Below are positions 1 to 9,760 of a stretch of DNA of 64,000 nt, piece after piece. The notes under the pieces are model-generated. The model was not told where the DNA came from. It saw only the letters and a program-made list of their open reading frames with translations, and made no database searches. The DNA comes from Roseovarius azorensis (GTDB lineage Bacteria > Pseudomonadota > Alphaproteobacteria > Rhodobacterales > Rhodobacteraceae): assembly GCF_900109455.1 (NCBI RefSeq), contig NZ_FOAG01000002.1, positions 62,001 to 126,000 of the forward strand, read 5' to 3'. Numbering within the stretch: the stretch's first letter is position 1; every line of letters starts with the position of its first letter. The position numbers and the translations under genes were made by a program.

Positions 1-1
1 G

Positions 2-2779
2 GACGAGGTGCGCAAGACCACCTGTTACATGTGTGCCTGCCGCTGCGGCATCAACGTCCATATCAAGGACGGCAAGGTCGCCTACATCGAGGGCAACCGC
101 GACCATCCGGTGAACAGGGGCGTGCTCTGCGCCAAGGGTTCGGCGGGCATCATGCAGGTCAACGCCCCCTCGCGCCTGCGCGCGCCCCTGAAACGTGTCG
201 GCCCCCGTGGCTCGGGCGAGTTCGAGGAAATCTCGTGGGACGAGGCACTGCAGATCGCGACCGACTGGCTGGCCCCGATCCGCAGGAACGATCCGTCGAA
301 ACTCGCCTTCTTCACCGGGCGTGATCAGTCGCAGTCCTTCACCAGCTTCTGGGCGCAGAATTTCGGCACGCCCAACTATGCCGCGCACGGCGGATTCTGT
401 TCGGTCAACATGGCGGCGGCGGGCATCTACACGATGGGCGGTGCGTTCTGGGAATTCGGCCAGCCGGATTGGGAGCATACCAAGCTCTTCATGCTCTTCG
501 GCGTGGCCGAGGATCATGACAGCAACCCGATCAAGATGGGCATTGGCCGGATCAAGGCGCGCGGCGCGCGGGTGATCGGCGTCAACCCGATCCGCTCCGG
601 CTATAACGCCGTGGCTGACGATTGGGTCGGCATCACGCCCGGTACCGACGGGCTGTTCATCCTGTCGCTCATCCACGAACTGATGCGCGCGGGCAAGATC
701 GACCTCGATTACCTCGCCCGCTACACCAACGCGCCGGTGCTGGTGAATGCCGATTCTGCCTCGTCCGAACACGGCCTCTTCCTGCGTGATACAGAGGGCA
801 AGCCGCTGGTCATCGACCGCAACACGGGCCGACCAACCGCCTTTGACAAACCCGGCGTGCGCCCCGATCTGAACGCCACGCACGAGGCCGATGGCATCAC
901 GCACCGCCCGGTCATGCACCTGATGGCAGAGCGCTATCTTGACCCGCAATACGCTCCCGAGGCGGTGGCCGGGCGCTGCGGCATCACGCCTGACAAGATC
1001 CGCCGCATCGCCGCCGAGATCGCCCGCGTCGCCTTTGACGAGGCGATCACGCTCGATCGCGAATGGACCGATTTCCGCGGCGAGACGCACAAGACCATGA
1101 CGGGCCGCCCCGTCAGCTTTCACGCCATGCGCGGCATTTCGGCCCATTCCAACGGCTTTCAGACCTGCCGCGCGCTACATGTGCTGCAAATCCTTCTGGG
1201 CACGGTCGAGGTTCCCGGCGGCTTTCGGTTCAAGCCACCCTATCCGAAACCCGCACATGCCCATCCCACCCCGCATTGCCACTCCAGACCCGACAGCCCG
1301 CTCGACGGCCCGCACCTGGGCTTTGTGCGTGGTCCCGAGGATCTGGCCCTGCGCGAGGATGGCAGCCCGGCGCGCATCGACAAGGCATTTACCTGGGAAA
1401 ACCCGATGTCGTCGCATGGGCTTATGCACATGGTGATCTCCAACGCCCATGCGGGCGATCCCTACAGGATCGACACGCTGTTTCTCTATATGGCCAACAT
1501 GTCGTGGAACTCTTCGATGAACACGCGCGGCGTGATCGAGATGCTGACCGACACCGATCAGAACGGCGACTATGTTATCCCGCGCATCATCTATTCGGAT
1601 GCCTACAGCTCGGAAATGGTCGCCTATGCCGATCTCATCCTTCCTGACACCACCTATCTCGAACGACATGACTGCATCTCGCTGCTCGACCGGCCGATCT
1701 GCGAGGCCGAGGCGGCGGCGGATGCGATCCGCTGGCCGGTGATCGAACCCGACCGCGACGTGCGCGGATTTCAGACCGTGCTGATCCAGCTTGCCAACAA
1801 GCTGAAACTGCCCGGCTTTACCGATGCGGACGGCGGCGCGAAATACATCGATTACGCCGATTACATCGTCAACCACGAGCGCAAACCCGGCATCGGCCCG
1901 CTCGCGGGCTTTCGCGGCGACGGCAGCGAGGTGGGGCGCGGCGAACCCAACCCCGGACAACTCGACCGCTACATTGAGAACGGCGGCTTTTTCGTCAGCC
2001 ATATTCCCGATGCCGCGCAATATTACAAACCCTGGAACACGGCCTATCAGGACTGGGCCGTGGGCATGGGCATCTATGACGCGCCGCAGCCCTATGTCTT
2101 CGATCTCTATGTCGAACCGATGCGCCGCTTTCAGCTTGCAGCCGAGGGTCATGGCGAACGCCAGCCGCCCGATCACCTGCGCGACCGGATCAGGCGCACG
2201 CTTGATCCCCTGCCGATCTGGTATCCGCCGTTCGAGGACGACAGCATCGACACCGATGAATTCCCGGTTCATGCCCTCACCCAGCGGCCCATGGCGATGT
2301 ATCACTCCTGGGGCACGCAAAACGCCTGGCTGCGGCAGATCCACGGGCAGAACCCACTCTATCTGCCCACGAAACTCTGGCGGCAGCACGGCTTTGCCGA
2401 AGGAGATTGGGCGCGCGTGACCTCGGCGCATGGCGAGATCACGGTGCCCGTGGCCCATATGGCGGCGCTGAACGAGAACACCGTCTGGACATGGAACGCC
2501 ATCGGCAAGCGCAAGGGCGCCTGGGCGCTCAGCAACGACGCCCCCGAGGTGACACGCGGTTTCCTGCTCAATCACCTCATCCACGAACTGCTGCCGCCCA
2601 GGGGCGACGGCCTACGCTGGTCCAATTCCGACCCGGTCACCGGGCAGGCCGCATGGTTCGACCTGCGTGTCAGGATCGAAAAGGCCCCGGCGCCGAAAGA
2701 GTCGCAACCGACCTTTGCGCCGTTCAAGTCTCCCGTGGGTCAGGGCCCGGATCATCTGGAATGGAAGGTGGGCAAATGA
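2..2779 (+). CDS. soeA: Sulfite dehydrogenase molybdopterin subunit SoeA (5' partial)
   Basis: Molybdopterin oxidoreductase of the DMSO reductase superfamily, read as the catalytic subunit of SoeABC, which oxidises sulfite to sulfate and feeds electrons to the quinone pool. The window opens inside the gene: the frame is open from base 2, so the true start lies outside. Probably only a few residues are missing, because the N-terminal [4Fe-4S] cysteines (C6, C9, C13 and C41 counted from the GTG at 8) come at once. About 925 residues are visible, the usual size for the family. It is followed by an iron-sulfur subunit and a DmsC-like anchor, the soeABC order. A polysulfide or thiosulfate reductase-type enzyme is the main alternative; the taxon and gene order favour sulfite. 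Confidence 0.82.
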   Translation, partial: DEVRKTTCYMCACRCGINVHIKDGKVAYIEGNRDHPVNRGVLCAKGSAGIMQVNAPSRLRAPLKRVGPRGSGEFEEISWDEALQIATDWLAPIRRNDPSKLAFFTGRDQSQSFTSFWAQNFGTPNYAAHGGFCSVNMAAAGIYTMGGAFWEFGQPDWEHTKLFMLFGVAEDHDSNPIKMGIGRIKARGARVIGVNPIRSGYNAVADDWVGITPGTDGLFILSLIHELMRAGKIDLDYLARYTNAPVLVNADSASSEHGLFLRDTEGKPLVIDRNTGRPTAFDKPGVRPDLNATHEADGITHRPVMHLMAERYLDPQYAPEAVAGRCGITPDKIRRIAAEIARVAFDEAITLDREWTDFRGETHKTMTGRPVSFHAMRGISAHSNGFQTCRALHVLQILLGTVEVPGGFRFKPPYPKPAHAHPTPHCHSRPDSPLDGPHLGFVRGPEDLALREDGSPARIDKAFTWENPMSSHGLMHMVISNAHAGDPYRIDTLFLYMANMSWNSSMNTRGVIEMLTDTDQNGDYVIPRIIYSDAYSSEMVAYADLILPDTTYLERHDCISLLDRPICEAEAAADAIRWPVIEPDRDVRGFQTVLIQLANKLKLPGFTDADGGAKYIDYADYIVNHERKPGIGPLAGFRGDGSEVGRGEPNPGQLDRYIENGGFFVSHIPDAAQYYKPWNTAYQDWAVGMGIYDAPQPYVFDLYVEPMRRFQLAAEGHGERQPPDHLRDRIRRTLDPLPIWYPPFEDDSIDTDEFPVHALTQRPMAMYHSWGTQNAWLRQIHGQNPLYLPTKLWRQHGFAEGDWARVTSAHGEITVPVAHMAALNENTVWTWNAIGKRKGAWALSNDAPEVTRGFLLNHLIHELLPPRGDGLRWSNSDPVTGQAAWFDLRVRIEKAPAPKESQPTFAPFKSPVGQGPDHLEWKVGK

Positions 2780-2784
2780 CCCTG

Positions 2785-2829
2785 TTTCTTCTTGGCTGCA
2801 ATACCCCGGGGTCTGGGGCAGCGCCCCAG
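2785..2829. repeat. GC-rich hairpin repeat, copy A (soeA-soeB gap)
   Basis: A TTCTTCTTGG stretch, then AATACCCCGGGG, then a hairpin GGGGC-agc-GCCCC with a 7-bp stem (2813-2819 with 2823-2829). The same arrangement recurs at 26340-26404 and, inverted and degenerate, at 32003-32058. It sits inside the soe operon, between soeA and soeB, so it may modulate message stability. It looks like a small dispersed palindromic repeat rather than a gene. Confidence 0.6.
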
Positions 2830-2863
2830 TCCTGCCCAGTCCACCCGAACGAGGGCTGACAAG

Positions 2864-3646
2864 ATGACCACACTGCCCAAATCCACCACCCGCAAACTTG
2901 GCCTCGTCATCGACCTGGATACCTGCGTCGGCTGTCATGCCTGCGTCGTGTCCTGCAAGGGCTGGAACACCGAAAATTACGGCGCGCCTTTGTCGGATCA
3001 GAACCCCTATGGCGCGGACCCCTCCGGCACCTTCCTCAACCGGGTTCACAGCTACGAGGTACAACCGCTGGCGACCTCCGCCATGCCTCACCCGGCAGCG
3101 CAGCTGATCCACTTCCCCAAATCCTGCCTGCACTGCCAGGATGCGCCCTGCGTCACCGTCTGCCCCACCGGCGCCAGCTACAAGCGGGTCGAGGACGGCA
3201 TCGTTCTGGTCAACGAGAGCGACTGCATCGGCTGCGGTCTCTGCGCCTGGGCCTGCCCCTACGGCGCGCGCGAGATGGATCAGGCCGAGGGCGTGATGAA
3301 GAAATGTACCCTCTGCGTCGATCGCATCTATAACGAGAACCTCCCCGAGATCGACCGTGTGCCCGCCTGCGTACGCACCTGCCCGGCCGGCGCGCGGCAT
3401 TTCGGCGATTTTGCCGATCCCGACAGCACTGTAAGCCGTCTCACCGCCGAGCGCGGCGGTATGGATCTCATGCCCGAACAAGGGACAGGGCCAGTCAACA
3501 AATACCTCCCGCCCCGGCCCAAGGATCGGCTCGATCAACCGAAACCTGACGGAGAGATCGACATCCTCGCCCCCTTCCTCACCCCGGTGATGGAAGAACC
3601 CGCAGGCTTCCTCGGCTGGCTCGACCGCGCATTGGAAAGGATCTGA
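2864..3646 (+). CDS. soeB: Sulfite dehydrogenase iron-sulfur subunit SoeB
   Basis: Electron-transfer subunit of about 260 residues carrying four ferredoxin-type cysteine clusters: CVGCHACVVSC near residues 21-31, CLHCQDAPCVTVCP near 87-100, CIGCGLCAWACP near 120-131, and a last group around KCTLC and ACVRTCP. This matches the four [4Fe-4S] relay of the DmsB/PsrB/SoeB family, passing electrons from SoeA to the membrane anchor. The ATG at 2864 is preferred; the frame stays open further upstream but there runs through the repeat in the soeA-soeB gap. Its stop is one base from the soeC start, so the two are surely cotranscribed. Confidence 0.85.
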   Translation: MTTLPKSTTRKLGLVIDLDTCVGCHACVVSCKGWNTENYGAPLSDQNPYGADPSGTFLNRVHSYEVQPLATSAMPHPAAQLIHFPKSCLHCQDAPCVTVCPTGASYKRVEDGIVLVNESDCIGCGLCAWACPYGAREMDQAEGVMKKCTLCVDRIYNENLPEIDRVPACVRTCPAGARHFGDFADPDSTVSRLTAERGGMDLMPEQGTGPVNKYLPPRPKDRLDQPKPDGEIDILAPFLTPVMEEPAGFLGWLDRALERI

Positions 3647-3647
3647 C

Positions 3648-4520
3648 ATGCATCCCGCCCCTTCCGTCATCACCTTCACAACGCTTTCGGGGTTGGGCTT
3701 CGGGCTGCTGTTCTGGCTCGGGATCGGCCTGCCTGCCGTGACCGGCTGGGTGGCCTTCACCTTTTTCGCAATTGCCTACGCCCTTGCCGTGGGCGGGCTC
3801 ATGGCCTCGACCTTTCACCTTGGCCACCCCGAGCGCGCGATCAAGGCGTTCAGCCAGTGGCGCTCAAGCTGGCTGTCGCGCGAGGGCATCTGCGCGGTCG
3901 CGGCGCTGGTCGTCATGGCGGCCTATGGCGCGGGGCTGGTGTTCTTCGACGCCCGAATCGCGATGCTTGGATGGATCGGCGCGGCGCTGTCGCTGGCCAC
4001 GGTGTTCACCACCTCGATGATCTATGCGCAGATGAACACCGTGCCGCGCTGGAAAACGCCGCTGACGCCCGCGCTGCTGATCGCGATTTCCCTCGCCGGT
4101 GGCGCGCTGCTCGCGGGACAGATCAGCGCCGTGCTGATCCTCATTCCCATCGCCGCCGTGCTTCAGGTCCTGTGGTGGGCGCGTGGCGACAGTGCCTTTG
4201 CGGTCAGCGGAACGACCCTCGCCACGGCAACCGGGCTGGGCGATATCGGCACGGTCCGCGCGTTCGAGCCGCCGCATACCGGCACCAACTACCTGCTGCG
4301 CGAGATGGCCTATCAGGTAGGACGCAAACACGCGCGCAAACTGCGCGTCATCGCCCTTGCGCTCGGCTATGCGCTGCCGGTGGCGCTGCTGCTGGCGCCG
4401 TTTTCGCATGCCCTCGCGCTTGTGGCCGTGATCAGCCATGTCGCAGGCATCCTTGCCTCGCGCTGGCTCTTTTTTGCCGAGGCCGAACATGTCGTCGGCC
4501 TCTATTACGGCAGGCGATAG
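3648..4520 (+). CDS. soeC: Sulfite dehydrogenase membrane anchor SoeC (DmsC-like)
   Basis: Strongly hydrophobic protein of 290 residues with about eight predicted membrane segments, of the DmsC anchor type. It should hold SoeAB at the cytoplasmic membrane and deliver electrons to quinone. It starts one base after the soeB stop. The hydrophilic loop around FHLGHPERAIKAF and a histidine-rich C-terminal end are typical of this anchor family. It ends 10 bases before the convergent DUF1523 gene. Confidence 0.83.
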   Translation: MHPAPSVITFTTLSGLGFGLLFWLGIGLPAVTGWVAFTFFAIAYALAVGGLMASTFHLGHPERAIKAFSQWRSSWLSREGICAVAALVVMAAYGAGLVFFDARIAMLGWIGAALSLATVFTTSMIYAQMNTVPRWKTPLTPALLIAISLAGGALLAGQISAVLILIPIAAVLQVLWWARGDSAFAVSGTTLATATGLGDIGTVRAFEPPHTGTNYLLREMAYQVGRKHARKLRVIALALGYALPVALLLAPFSHALALVAVISHVAGILASRWLFFAEAEHVVGLYYGRR

Positions 4521-4530
4521 ATCGGGCTTT

Positions 4531-5112
4531 TCAGCCCATGCCCTCGCTCCACTCATCGTCCGCCTGCTCTCCCCGCGCCTGCCAAAACCGGTTCCAGCGC
4601 ACACGAATGGCCCAGAATATCGCCGCCAGCAGCGTCAGCAGCACGATGTTGAACCACGGAATGACCCGCGCATCGGGCCCCTCAGCCGCCCGTATGCTGA
4701 CCGCATTGGGGTAGATCGAGAAAAACTCGTTGCGCCAGCCATAATGGCGCACGACAACCCATTGCGCGGTTTCCGCGCTCTTCTTCGAGATCAGATCAGA
4801 TGCCTGCGCCTGCAAATTCGACGTATTGAACTTGAAATAGGGTGGCCAGCCCCATCCGGTATCCTCGTTGCGGTAGATCATCGGCTTGTCATTGGAGCGG
4901 AACGTCTGGATGAAGAATACATCCCGCTCGACCACATCGGTCCGTTCGCCGGTATCGGCATTCGACCAGAACAGCGCGTTGTCTCCCGGATTGACCCGCT
5001 TTTCGTAGGTATCGGTGATCCGCACCACGTCATGCTGCGGCAGCGTGTAATGCAGGAACACAATCAGCGCGATCCAGAACAGCCCCCGCAACACCCATTT
5101 GACATAGACCAT
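4531..5112 (-). CDS. DUF1523 family membrane protein
   Basis: Protein of 193 residues with one membrane segment at each end (near residues 3-23 and 155-175) around a hydrophilic, probably periplasmic, middle with conserved-looking aromatic stretches (GWGWPPYFKF, WVVVRHYGWR). I recognise it as DUF1523, common in Rhodobacteraceae and without known function. Two starts are possible: an ATG at 5127 that overlaps the stop of the upstream gene (ATGA), and the ATG at 5112 chosen here because a GAGGGGG purine tract lies at good spacing. It is cotranscribed with the small membrane protein upstream. Confidence 0.75.
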   Translation of the reverse strand: MVYVKWVLRGLFWIALIVFLHYTLPQHDVVRITDTYEKRVNPGDNALFWSNADTGERTDVVERDVFFIQTFRSNDKPMIYRNEDTGWGWPPYFKFNTSNLQAQASDLISKKSAETAQWVVVRHYGWRNEFFSIYPNAVSIRAAEGPDARVIPWFNIVLLTLLAAIFWAIRVRWNRFWQARGEQADDEWSEGMG

Positions 5113-5123
5113 TCCCGGCCCCC

Positions 5124-5390
5124 TCATCTGAAATTCGTCACATAAATGATGACTGCCACCGCCGTCACCGGCACCACATAGACCAGCCAGATCAGTCGAC
5201 GCCGCAGGGAGCGCTCATATTGCGCCATCCCCGTCTCTATATAGGCGTCGCGGTCGCCGGGCCTGCCCGCGTCTTCCCAATCCGCCGTCATCTTGCGTCG
5301 CCGCACAGAGCGTGAATACCACGACAGGCCCAGATAGATCCCCGTCAGCAGGATAAAGCCGAAGATCAGCAATCGCATCAGGGCAATCAT
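5124..5390 (-). CDS. Small two-helix membrane protein, unknown function
   Basis: Protein of 88 residues with a hydrophobic helix at each end (near 3-22 and 66-85) and a charged central segment (SVRRRKMTADWEDAGRPGD). The ATG at 5390 is chosen because AGGAGG lies 4 bases upstream and a membrane helix follows at once; the frame is open further upstream but that part has no plausible coding character. Stop and start overlap with the DUF1523 gene, so they form a two-gene membrane unit. I do not recognise a function. Confidence 0.65.
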   Translation of the reverse strand: MIALMRLLIFGFILLTGIYLGLSWYSRSVRRRKMTADWEDAGRPGDRDAYIETGMAQYERSLRRRLIWLVYVVPVTAVAVIIYVTNFR

Positions 5391-5568
5391 CGCGCCTCCT
5401 CTTTGACACCGCCGGGCCGTCACGGTCCACGACCGGCGGGGGTCATTGTGCCGCCCGGAACCCGCAGATGTCCAGTATCCGGGGATCAATCCTTGAAAAA
5501 ACCCCGCACCGGCGTAGGGTTTTGTCAAGGACACCGCCTACTCGCCAACCAGCAGAGGAGAGACAACC

Positions 5569-6372
5569 ATGTGTGACGCCTGTATCATCAACGCGGTCAG
5601 GGACAGGATGCTGTCGCGCCGCGCGTTCCTTGCCGCCACCGCCGGAGCAGCCACACTTGCCCCTCTGGGCGCACCACCCGCGCTGGCGATGGGGCATGGC
5701 GCGGTCGAAGATCTGACCCATGCCTATGACACGGATTTTCCAACCTATTTCGGCACGCCTGGCATCTCGACCGAACAGAATTTCAACTTTGCCGAACACG
5801 GCTTCAACCTGATGACGCTGACGGTCAACGAGCATACCGGCACCCATATCGACGCGCCGCTGCATTTCTCTGCCGATGGCGCGTCGGTGGATGCGATCCC
5901 GGTGGGCGATCTCGTGGCGCCGCTCTGCGTGGTCGATATCGCCGCCCGCGCCGCCGGGGATGCCGATGCCCTGCTCACCCCCGATGACCTGAACGCCTGG
6001 ATCGCCACCAATGGTCCGATTCCCGACGGCGCCTGCGTCGCGCTCTATTCCGGCTGGGGGGCCAAGACCGGTACGGACGATTTTCGCGGATTTGACGGCG
6101 AGAAACAGCACTACCCCGGCTTTCACGTCGAAGCGGCACAGATGCTGCTGGAAACCGGCGCGCGCTCGATCGCCTCTGACACGCTCTCCCTCGATCATGG
6201 ACCTTCGGCCGATTTCGCCACCCACTATGCCTGGCTGCCCGCAGGGCGCTTTGGCATCGAATGTCTGGCCAATCTCGACAAGGTCCCAGCAGCGGGAGCG
6301 ACCATCGTCATCGGCGCGCCCAAGCATCGCGGCGGCACCGGCGGACCGGCGCGTATCCTTGCGCTGATCTGA
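5569..6372 (+). CDS. Tat-exported cyclase family protein (kynurenine formamidase-like)
   Basis: Metal-dependent hydrolase of the cyclase/kynurenine formamidase superfamily, 267 residues. The metal-binding signature HTGTHIDAPLHF is present near residues 88-99. An N-terminal SRRAFLA motif and alanine-rich stretch near residues 16-40 are a twin-arginine signal, so the enzyme is probably periplasmic. A CDAC motif precedes the twin arginines. The start is supported by GAGGAGAG upstream. Members open cyclic or aryl amides; the actual substrate cannot be read from sequence. It stands alone between divergent and co-directional neighbours. Confidence 0.78.
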   Translation: MCDACIINAVRDRMLSRRAFLAATAGAATLAPLGAPPALAMGHGAVEDLTHAYDTDFPTYFGTPGISTEQNFNFAEHGFNLMTLTVNEHTGTHIDAPLHFSADGASVDAIPVGDLVAPLCVVDIAARAAGDADALLTPDDLNAWIATNGPIPDGACVALYSGWGAKTGTDDFRGFDGEKQHYPGFHVEAAQMLLETGARSIASDTLSLDHGPSADFATHYAWLPAGRFGIECLANLDKVPAAGATIVIGAPKHRGGTGGPARILALI

Positions 6373-6508
6373 GACCGGTTGCCCTGACCCGAGAAAAGCG
6401 CCGGAGGATTCGACGAATTTTTCGGCCACGCCTGCCTGACAGGCTTGTGACATGACATTTCGCCGGTGCTGGCTACCTTGGGGCAATATGCCCAACGACG
6501 GAATCCTT

Positions 6509-7318
6509 ATGCGTCCCTTTTTGCTTGCCCTTGCCCTTATCTGGCCCGTTACCGCATTTGCAACAGGTGCTGAGATCGCCCCCTGCCACGACGCGGTGCC
6601 CTGCCCGCTCGACGAGCGCTCCTATCACGTCAAGGAACCCGACGGCTGGGACGGCATCAGCCCGCTACCCGTTCTTCTGCATTTTCACGGCTGGATGCGG
6701 CAGGGCACGCTGATCGTCAAACATGGCCGCATCTCCGGCGCGACCCGCACGCGCGGGGTGCTTCTGCTGGCCCCGAACGGCACGGGGCGCACCTGGGATT
6801 TCTGGACGCGGCACACCGATGATGTCGATTTTGCCGCCGCCGTGATCGAGGACGCCGCCAGACGCTATCCCATCGACCGCAACCGCATCTTTGTTTCCGG
6901 CTATTCCTACGGTTCCGCCATGGCCTGGCGCTATGTCTGCGAAAACGGCGACGACGTCGCGGCGCTGCTCGCGGTCTCGGGTACGCTGGATCAGTTCACC
7001 AACTGCCCGCAGGCCCCGCAAGAGGTCCGCCATGTGCATGGCACAAGGGACACCGTGATGGCATTCCCCTTCGGTCCGGGGGGCGACACCACCTTTCCGG
7101 TGCGGCTGTGGCGCGACCGGCTGGGCTGTGCCGGGCCGGGCGAGGACATGGGCGACTGGAGCGTCACGCAGCATGACACCTTCACCCGAACCACCTGGTC
7201 CGATTGCGAGGCGGGGCAGGTCACGCTGGACGTGCACGGACGCGGGCATTTCATTCCGCGCGGCTGGATCGCCCGGCAACTCGACGACCTGCTTGGCCTG
7301 CCACCCTCTGAACCATAG
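6509..7318 (+). CDS. Secreted esterase, PHB depolymerase/LpqC-like alpha/beta hydrolase
   Basis: Protein of 269 residues with a clear signal peptide (MRPFLLALALIWPVTAFA) followed by an alpha/beta hydrolase domain. The nucleophile elbow is GYSYG near residue 132, an oxyanion-side motif is LHFHGW near 54, and a late histidine lies in HGRGHFIPRG. This fits the polyhydroxybutyrate depolymerase/feruloyl esterase-like family that acts outside the cytoplasm. The ATG at 6509 is chosen because the signal peptide begins exactly there; in-frame ATGs upstream (6488) would bury it. Substrate unknown. Confidence 0.75.
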   Translation: MRPFLLALALIWPVTAFATGAEIAPCHDAVPCPLDERSYHVKEPDGWDGISPLPVLLHFHGWMRQGTLIVKHGRISGATRTRGVLLLAPNGTGRTWDFWTRHTDDVDFAAAVIEDAARRYPIDRNRIFVSGYSYGSAMAWRYVCENGDDVAALLAVSGTLDQFTNCPQAPQEVRHVHGTRDTVMAFPFGPGGDTTFPVRLWRDRLGCAGPGEDMGDWSVTQHDTFTRTTWSDCEAGQVTLDVHGRGHFIPRGWIARQLDDLLGLPPSEP

Positions 7319-7397
7319 GGCGCTTAATGGGATGACCTCGGGCGCGGAACCCTTTATGAGGCGGGACAACATATCCTGATCAATCGGTCCCAACCGC

Positions 7398-9182
7398 ATG
7401 CCCAAACCCGCCCGCTCTGCCAAAACCCCGCTTTTCTCTGCACGGGATCGCGACAACCTGCGCTGGTTCTGGCGGCACTACATGAAACGGCGCGCGCCCT
7501 GGCTGGGACTGGTGCTGGGCATGATCCTGGTGCAGGGCGTGGTCTATCAGCAATTCCTGTCGATCACCGAAAACGGCCTGCGGGTGATCTTTGAAAAGGG
7601 CATGATGCGCGAACTGCTGCTGATCTGCGTGGTGGTGTTCTTTCTCTTCACGGTGCGCGGGCTGATGGCCTATCTCGTACCGCGTGTTTCGGTGTGGGTC
7701 TCCAACAGCGCGATCTTCGAGATTCGGCGCGACCTGACCACGCATATGATGGGTCTCGACCTGGCCTATTTCGAACGCACCAAATCCGGCGAGATCATCC
7801 AGCGCCTTGTCAGCCAGACCCAGGCGCTTGGTCATTTCATCGGCCTTGCCACAGCCAACGCGGTGCGCGACCTCGTAACGCTCGTGATCATCTCGGGCTA
7901 TCTGATCTGGAAGAACCCGCTGCTCTTCACCGCCGCAATTCTGGTGCTGCCCTTTATCATCTGGGTAATGAATTTTGTCGCTGCCAAGGTCAAGCGCGTA
8001 CAGGGCGAGGCGGAAACCGCGCTCGGACAGTATATGAGCGGGATCGAAGAGACCGTGACGGGCATGCGAACCGTCAAGATCGCAAGCCAGGAGGATATGG
8101 AAATCGCGCGCCTGGAAAAGGAGACCGCCAGGCTGCGCGATCTCTCGCTCAGGGTCCAGCGCACGCAGGCACTGGTCGTGCCATCGGTCGATCTTTCGTC
8201 GGCCTTTGTCTATGTGCTGGTCATCGGCGGCGGCGGCTACATGGTGCTCAATCCCCATTTCGACATCGACGGGGCCGGCATCATCACCTTTCTTTTGGGC
8301 ATGGTGCTGGTCTCGGATCCGGCGCGTATGCTCGCGCAGTATCTGGGCATCGTGCAAACTCATCTCGTCCTTCTCGACCGGGTGCGTGGCCTCTATTTCG
8401 AAACCCCCACGATCGTCGATGCCCCCGAAGCGCTGACTGAATTCGACACCGGCGGCGATATCGTTCTCGACCGTGTGCGTTTCTCCTATAGCCCCGATCA
8501 GCCGCTCTTTGACGGCCTCACAATGACCTTTCGTGGTGGCCAGGTCTCGGCCATCGTCGGGGCCACCGGCTCGGGCAAGACGACGATCCTGTCGCTTCTG
8601 TCGCGACTTTATGATGTACAGGACGGACAGATCACCATCGGCGGCACACCCATCGACCGGCTGCGCGTGCGCACCCTGCGCAGCGCTTTTTCGGTGGTGG
8701 CGCAGGACATCGTGATCTTCAACAGCTCGATCTGGGACAATATCCGCTATGTGAACCCCGACGCGACCGACGCACAGATATGGACCGCCGCCGAAAACGC
8801 CGAGATCGCGGAACTGATCCGCGCCCGTGGCGACACCCCCGTGGGCCCCAAGGGTGCGCAACTCTCGGGCGGGCAGAAACAGCGCATCGCCATCGCCCGC
8901 GCCTTCCTGGTCAATGCGCCGATTCTGCTGCTTGACGAGGCGACGAGCGCACTCGATCAGGGCACCGAGGCGCGGATCAAATCCGCGCTGACGCGCCTGA
9001 CAAAGGGGCGCACGACAATTGTCGTGGCGCACCGCCTGTCCTCTATCGCCGACGCCGATACCATCTTTGTGCTCGAAGCGGGGCAACTGGTCGAACAGGG
9101 CGGACATGCCGAACTTCTGGCGAAAAGCGGCTATTACGCTCAGCTTTATCAGGCGCAGAAACAGGGCGACTCCGATGGTTAA
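7398..9182 (+). CDS. ABC transporter, fused permease and ATPase (exporter type)
   Basis: Half-transporter of 594 residues: an N-terminal six-helix membrane domain (about 30-330) and a C-terminal nucleotide-binding domain. Walker A GATGSGKTT lies near 387, the signature LSGGQKQR near 488, Walker B ILLLDEATSALD near 508 and the H-loop VVAHRLSS near 541. It should act as a homodimer exporting a lipid, peptide or drug; the substrate is not evident. The stop codon overlaps the stop of the convergent DUF1185 gene at a shared TTAA. Confidence 0.85.
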   Translation: MPKPARSAKTPLFSARDRDNLRWFWRHYMKRRAPWLGLVLGMILVQGVVYQQFLSITENGLRVIFEKGMMRELLLICVVVFFLFTVRGLMAYLVPRVSVWVSNSAIFEIRRDLTTHMMGLDLAYFERTKSGEIIQRLVSQTQALGHFIGLATANAVRDLVTLVIISGYLIWKNPLLFTAAILVLPFIIWVMNFVAAKVKRVQGEAETALGQYMSGIEETVTGMRTVKIASQEDMEIARLEKETARLRDLSLRVQRTQALVVPSVDLSSAFVYVLVIGGGGYMVLNPHFDIDGAGIITFLLGMVLVSDPARMLAQYLGIVQTHLVLLDRVRGLYFETPTIVDAPEALTEFDTGGDIVLDRVRFSYSPDQPLFDGLTMTFRGGQVSAIVGATGSGKTTILSLLSRLYDVQDGQITIGGTPIDRLRVRTLRSAFSVVAQDIVIFNSSIWDNIRYVNPDATDAQIWTAAENAEIAELIRARGDTPVGPKGAQLSGGQKQRIAIARAFLVNAPILLLDEATSALDQGTEARIKSALTRLTKGRTTIVVAHRLSSIADADTIFVLEAGQLVEQGGHAELLAKSGYYAQLYQAQKQGDSDG

Positions 9183-9760
9183 CGCAACCCGTCCTCGCCC
9201 CGGACCTCGGCCACGCTCAGCCCGCCCATCCGGTCATGCACACGTCCGCCGCGCGCCATGGCGAGAATGAACAGGATTTCATCGGCCCTTGGCCCATCGG
9301 CCAGCCCCACCTCCATCGCATCGAAATGGCTGCGCACATAGGCGGCGTTGATGTGGCCCAGCGGCACGTCGATCCGGCTGCCCGGTCCGCCCTGTTTCAT
9401 CGCCGAGGGCACGATCGCCCGCGCCTGGCCCAACCGCGCGCGCATCGCATAACCGCCCGGCACATGCCAGAGCGCGGTATGCTCGAGTTCGCCCCGCTCA
9501 CCCGCCATCGCCGCCTTGCCATAGCCGTCGATCCCCTCGGGGCCATCCATCGCCTCGATCAGCCGGTCGGTCATCATCAGGCCCAGCGGCTTGAGATCCT
9601 CCATCGCGGATTGCAGTTCCTCCACATATCCCCCGGCAAAGGGGTTGCCGACCAGCGCCGCAATCGCCGCCCGCCTGCGCGGCAAGGCCGGGGCAGAACC
9701 CCCGTCATGGTGAATATCCTCGATGAAAATCGCCGTCTTGCGCAGGATGAATTCAGGCAT
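9179..9760 (-). CDS. DUF1185 / 'amino acid synthesis' family protein
   Basis: Protein of 193 residues of the family called amino acid synthesis protein (PF06684, DUF1185), whose reported structure is a variant chorismate mutase-like fold with no proven reaction. It is the last gene of a tightly packed minus-strand block with a UPF0280 protein, a 6-hydroxynicotinate-reductase-like protein and a molybdenum hydroxylase. It overlaps the UPF0280 gene by 8 bases. Its place in the block suggests a step in breakdown of a ring compound, for example ring hydrolysis; that is inference only. Confidence 0.75.
   Translation of the reverse strand: MPEFILRKTAIFIEDIHHDGGSAPALPRRRAAIAALVGNPFAGGYVEELQSAMEDLKPLGLMMTDRLIEAMDGPEGIDGYGKAAMAGERGELEHTALWHVPGGYAMRARLGQARAIVPSAMKQGGPGSRIDVPLGHINAAYVRSHFDAMEVGLADGPRADEILFILAMARGGRVHDRMGGLSVAEVRGEDGLR

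Noticed and set aside
1175-2584. Open frame of 469 codons antisense to soeA
   Set aside because: High-GC shadow of the molybdopterin subunit; no recognisable domain and no ribosome binding site.
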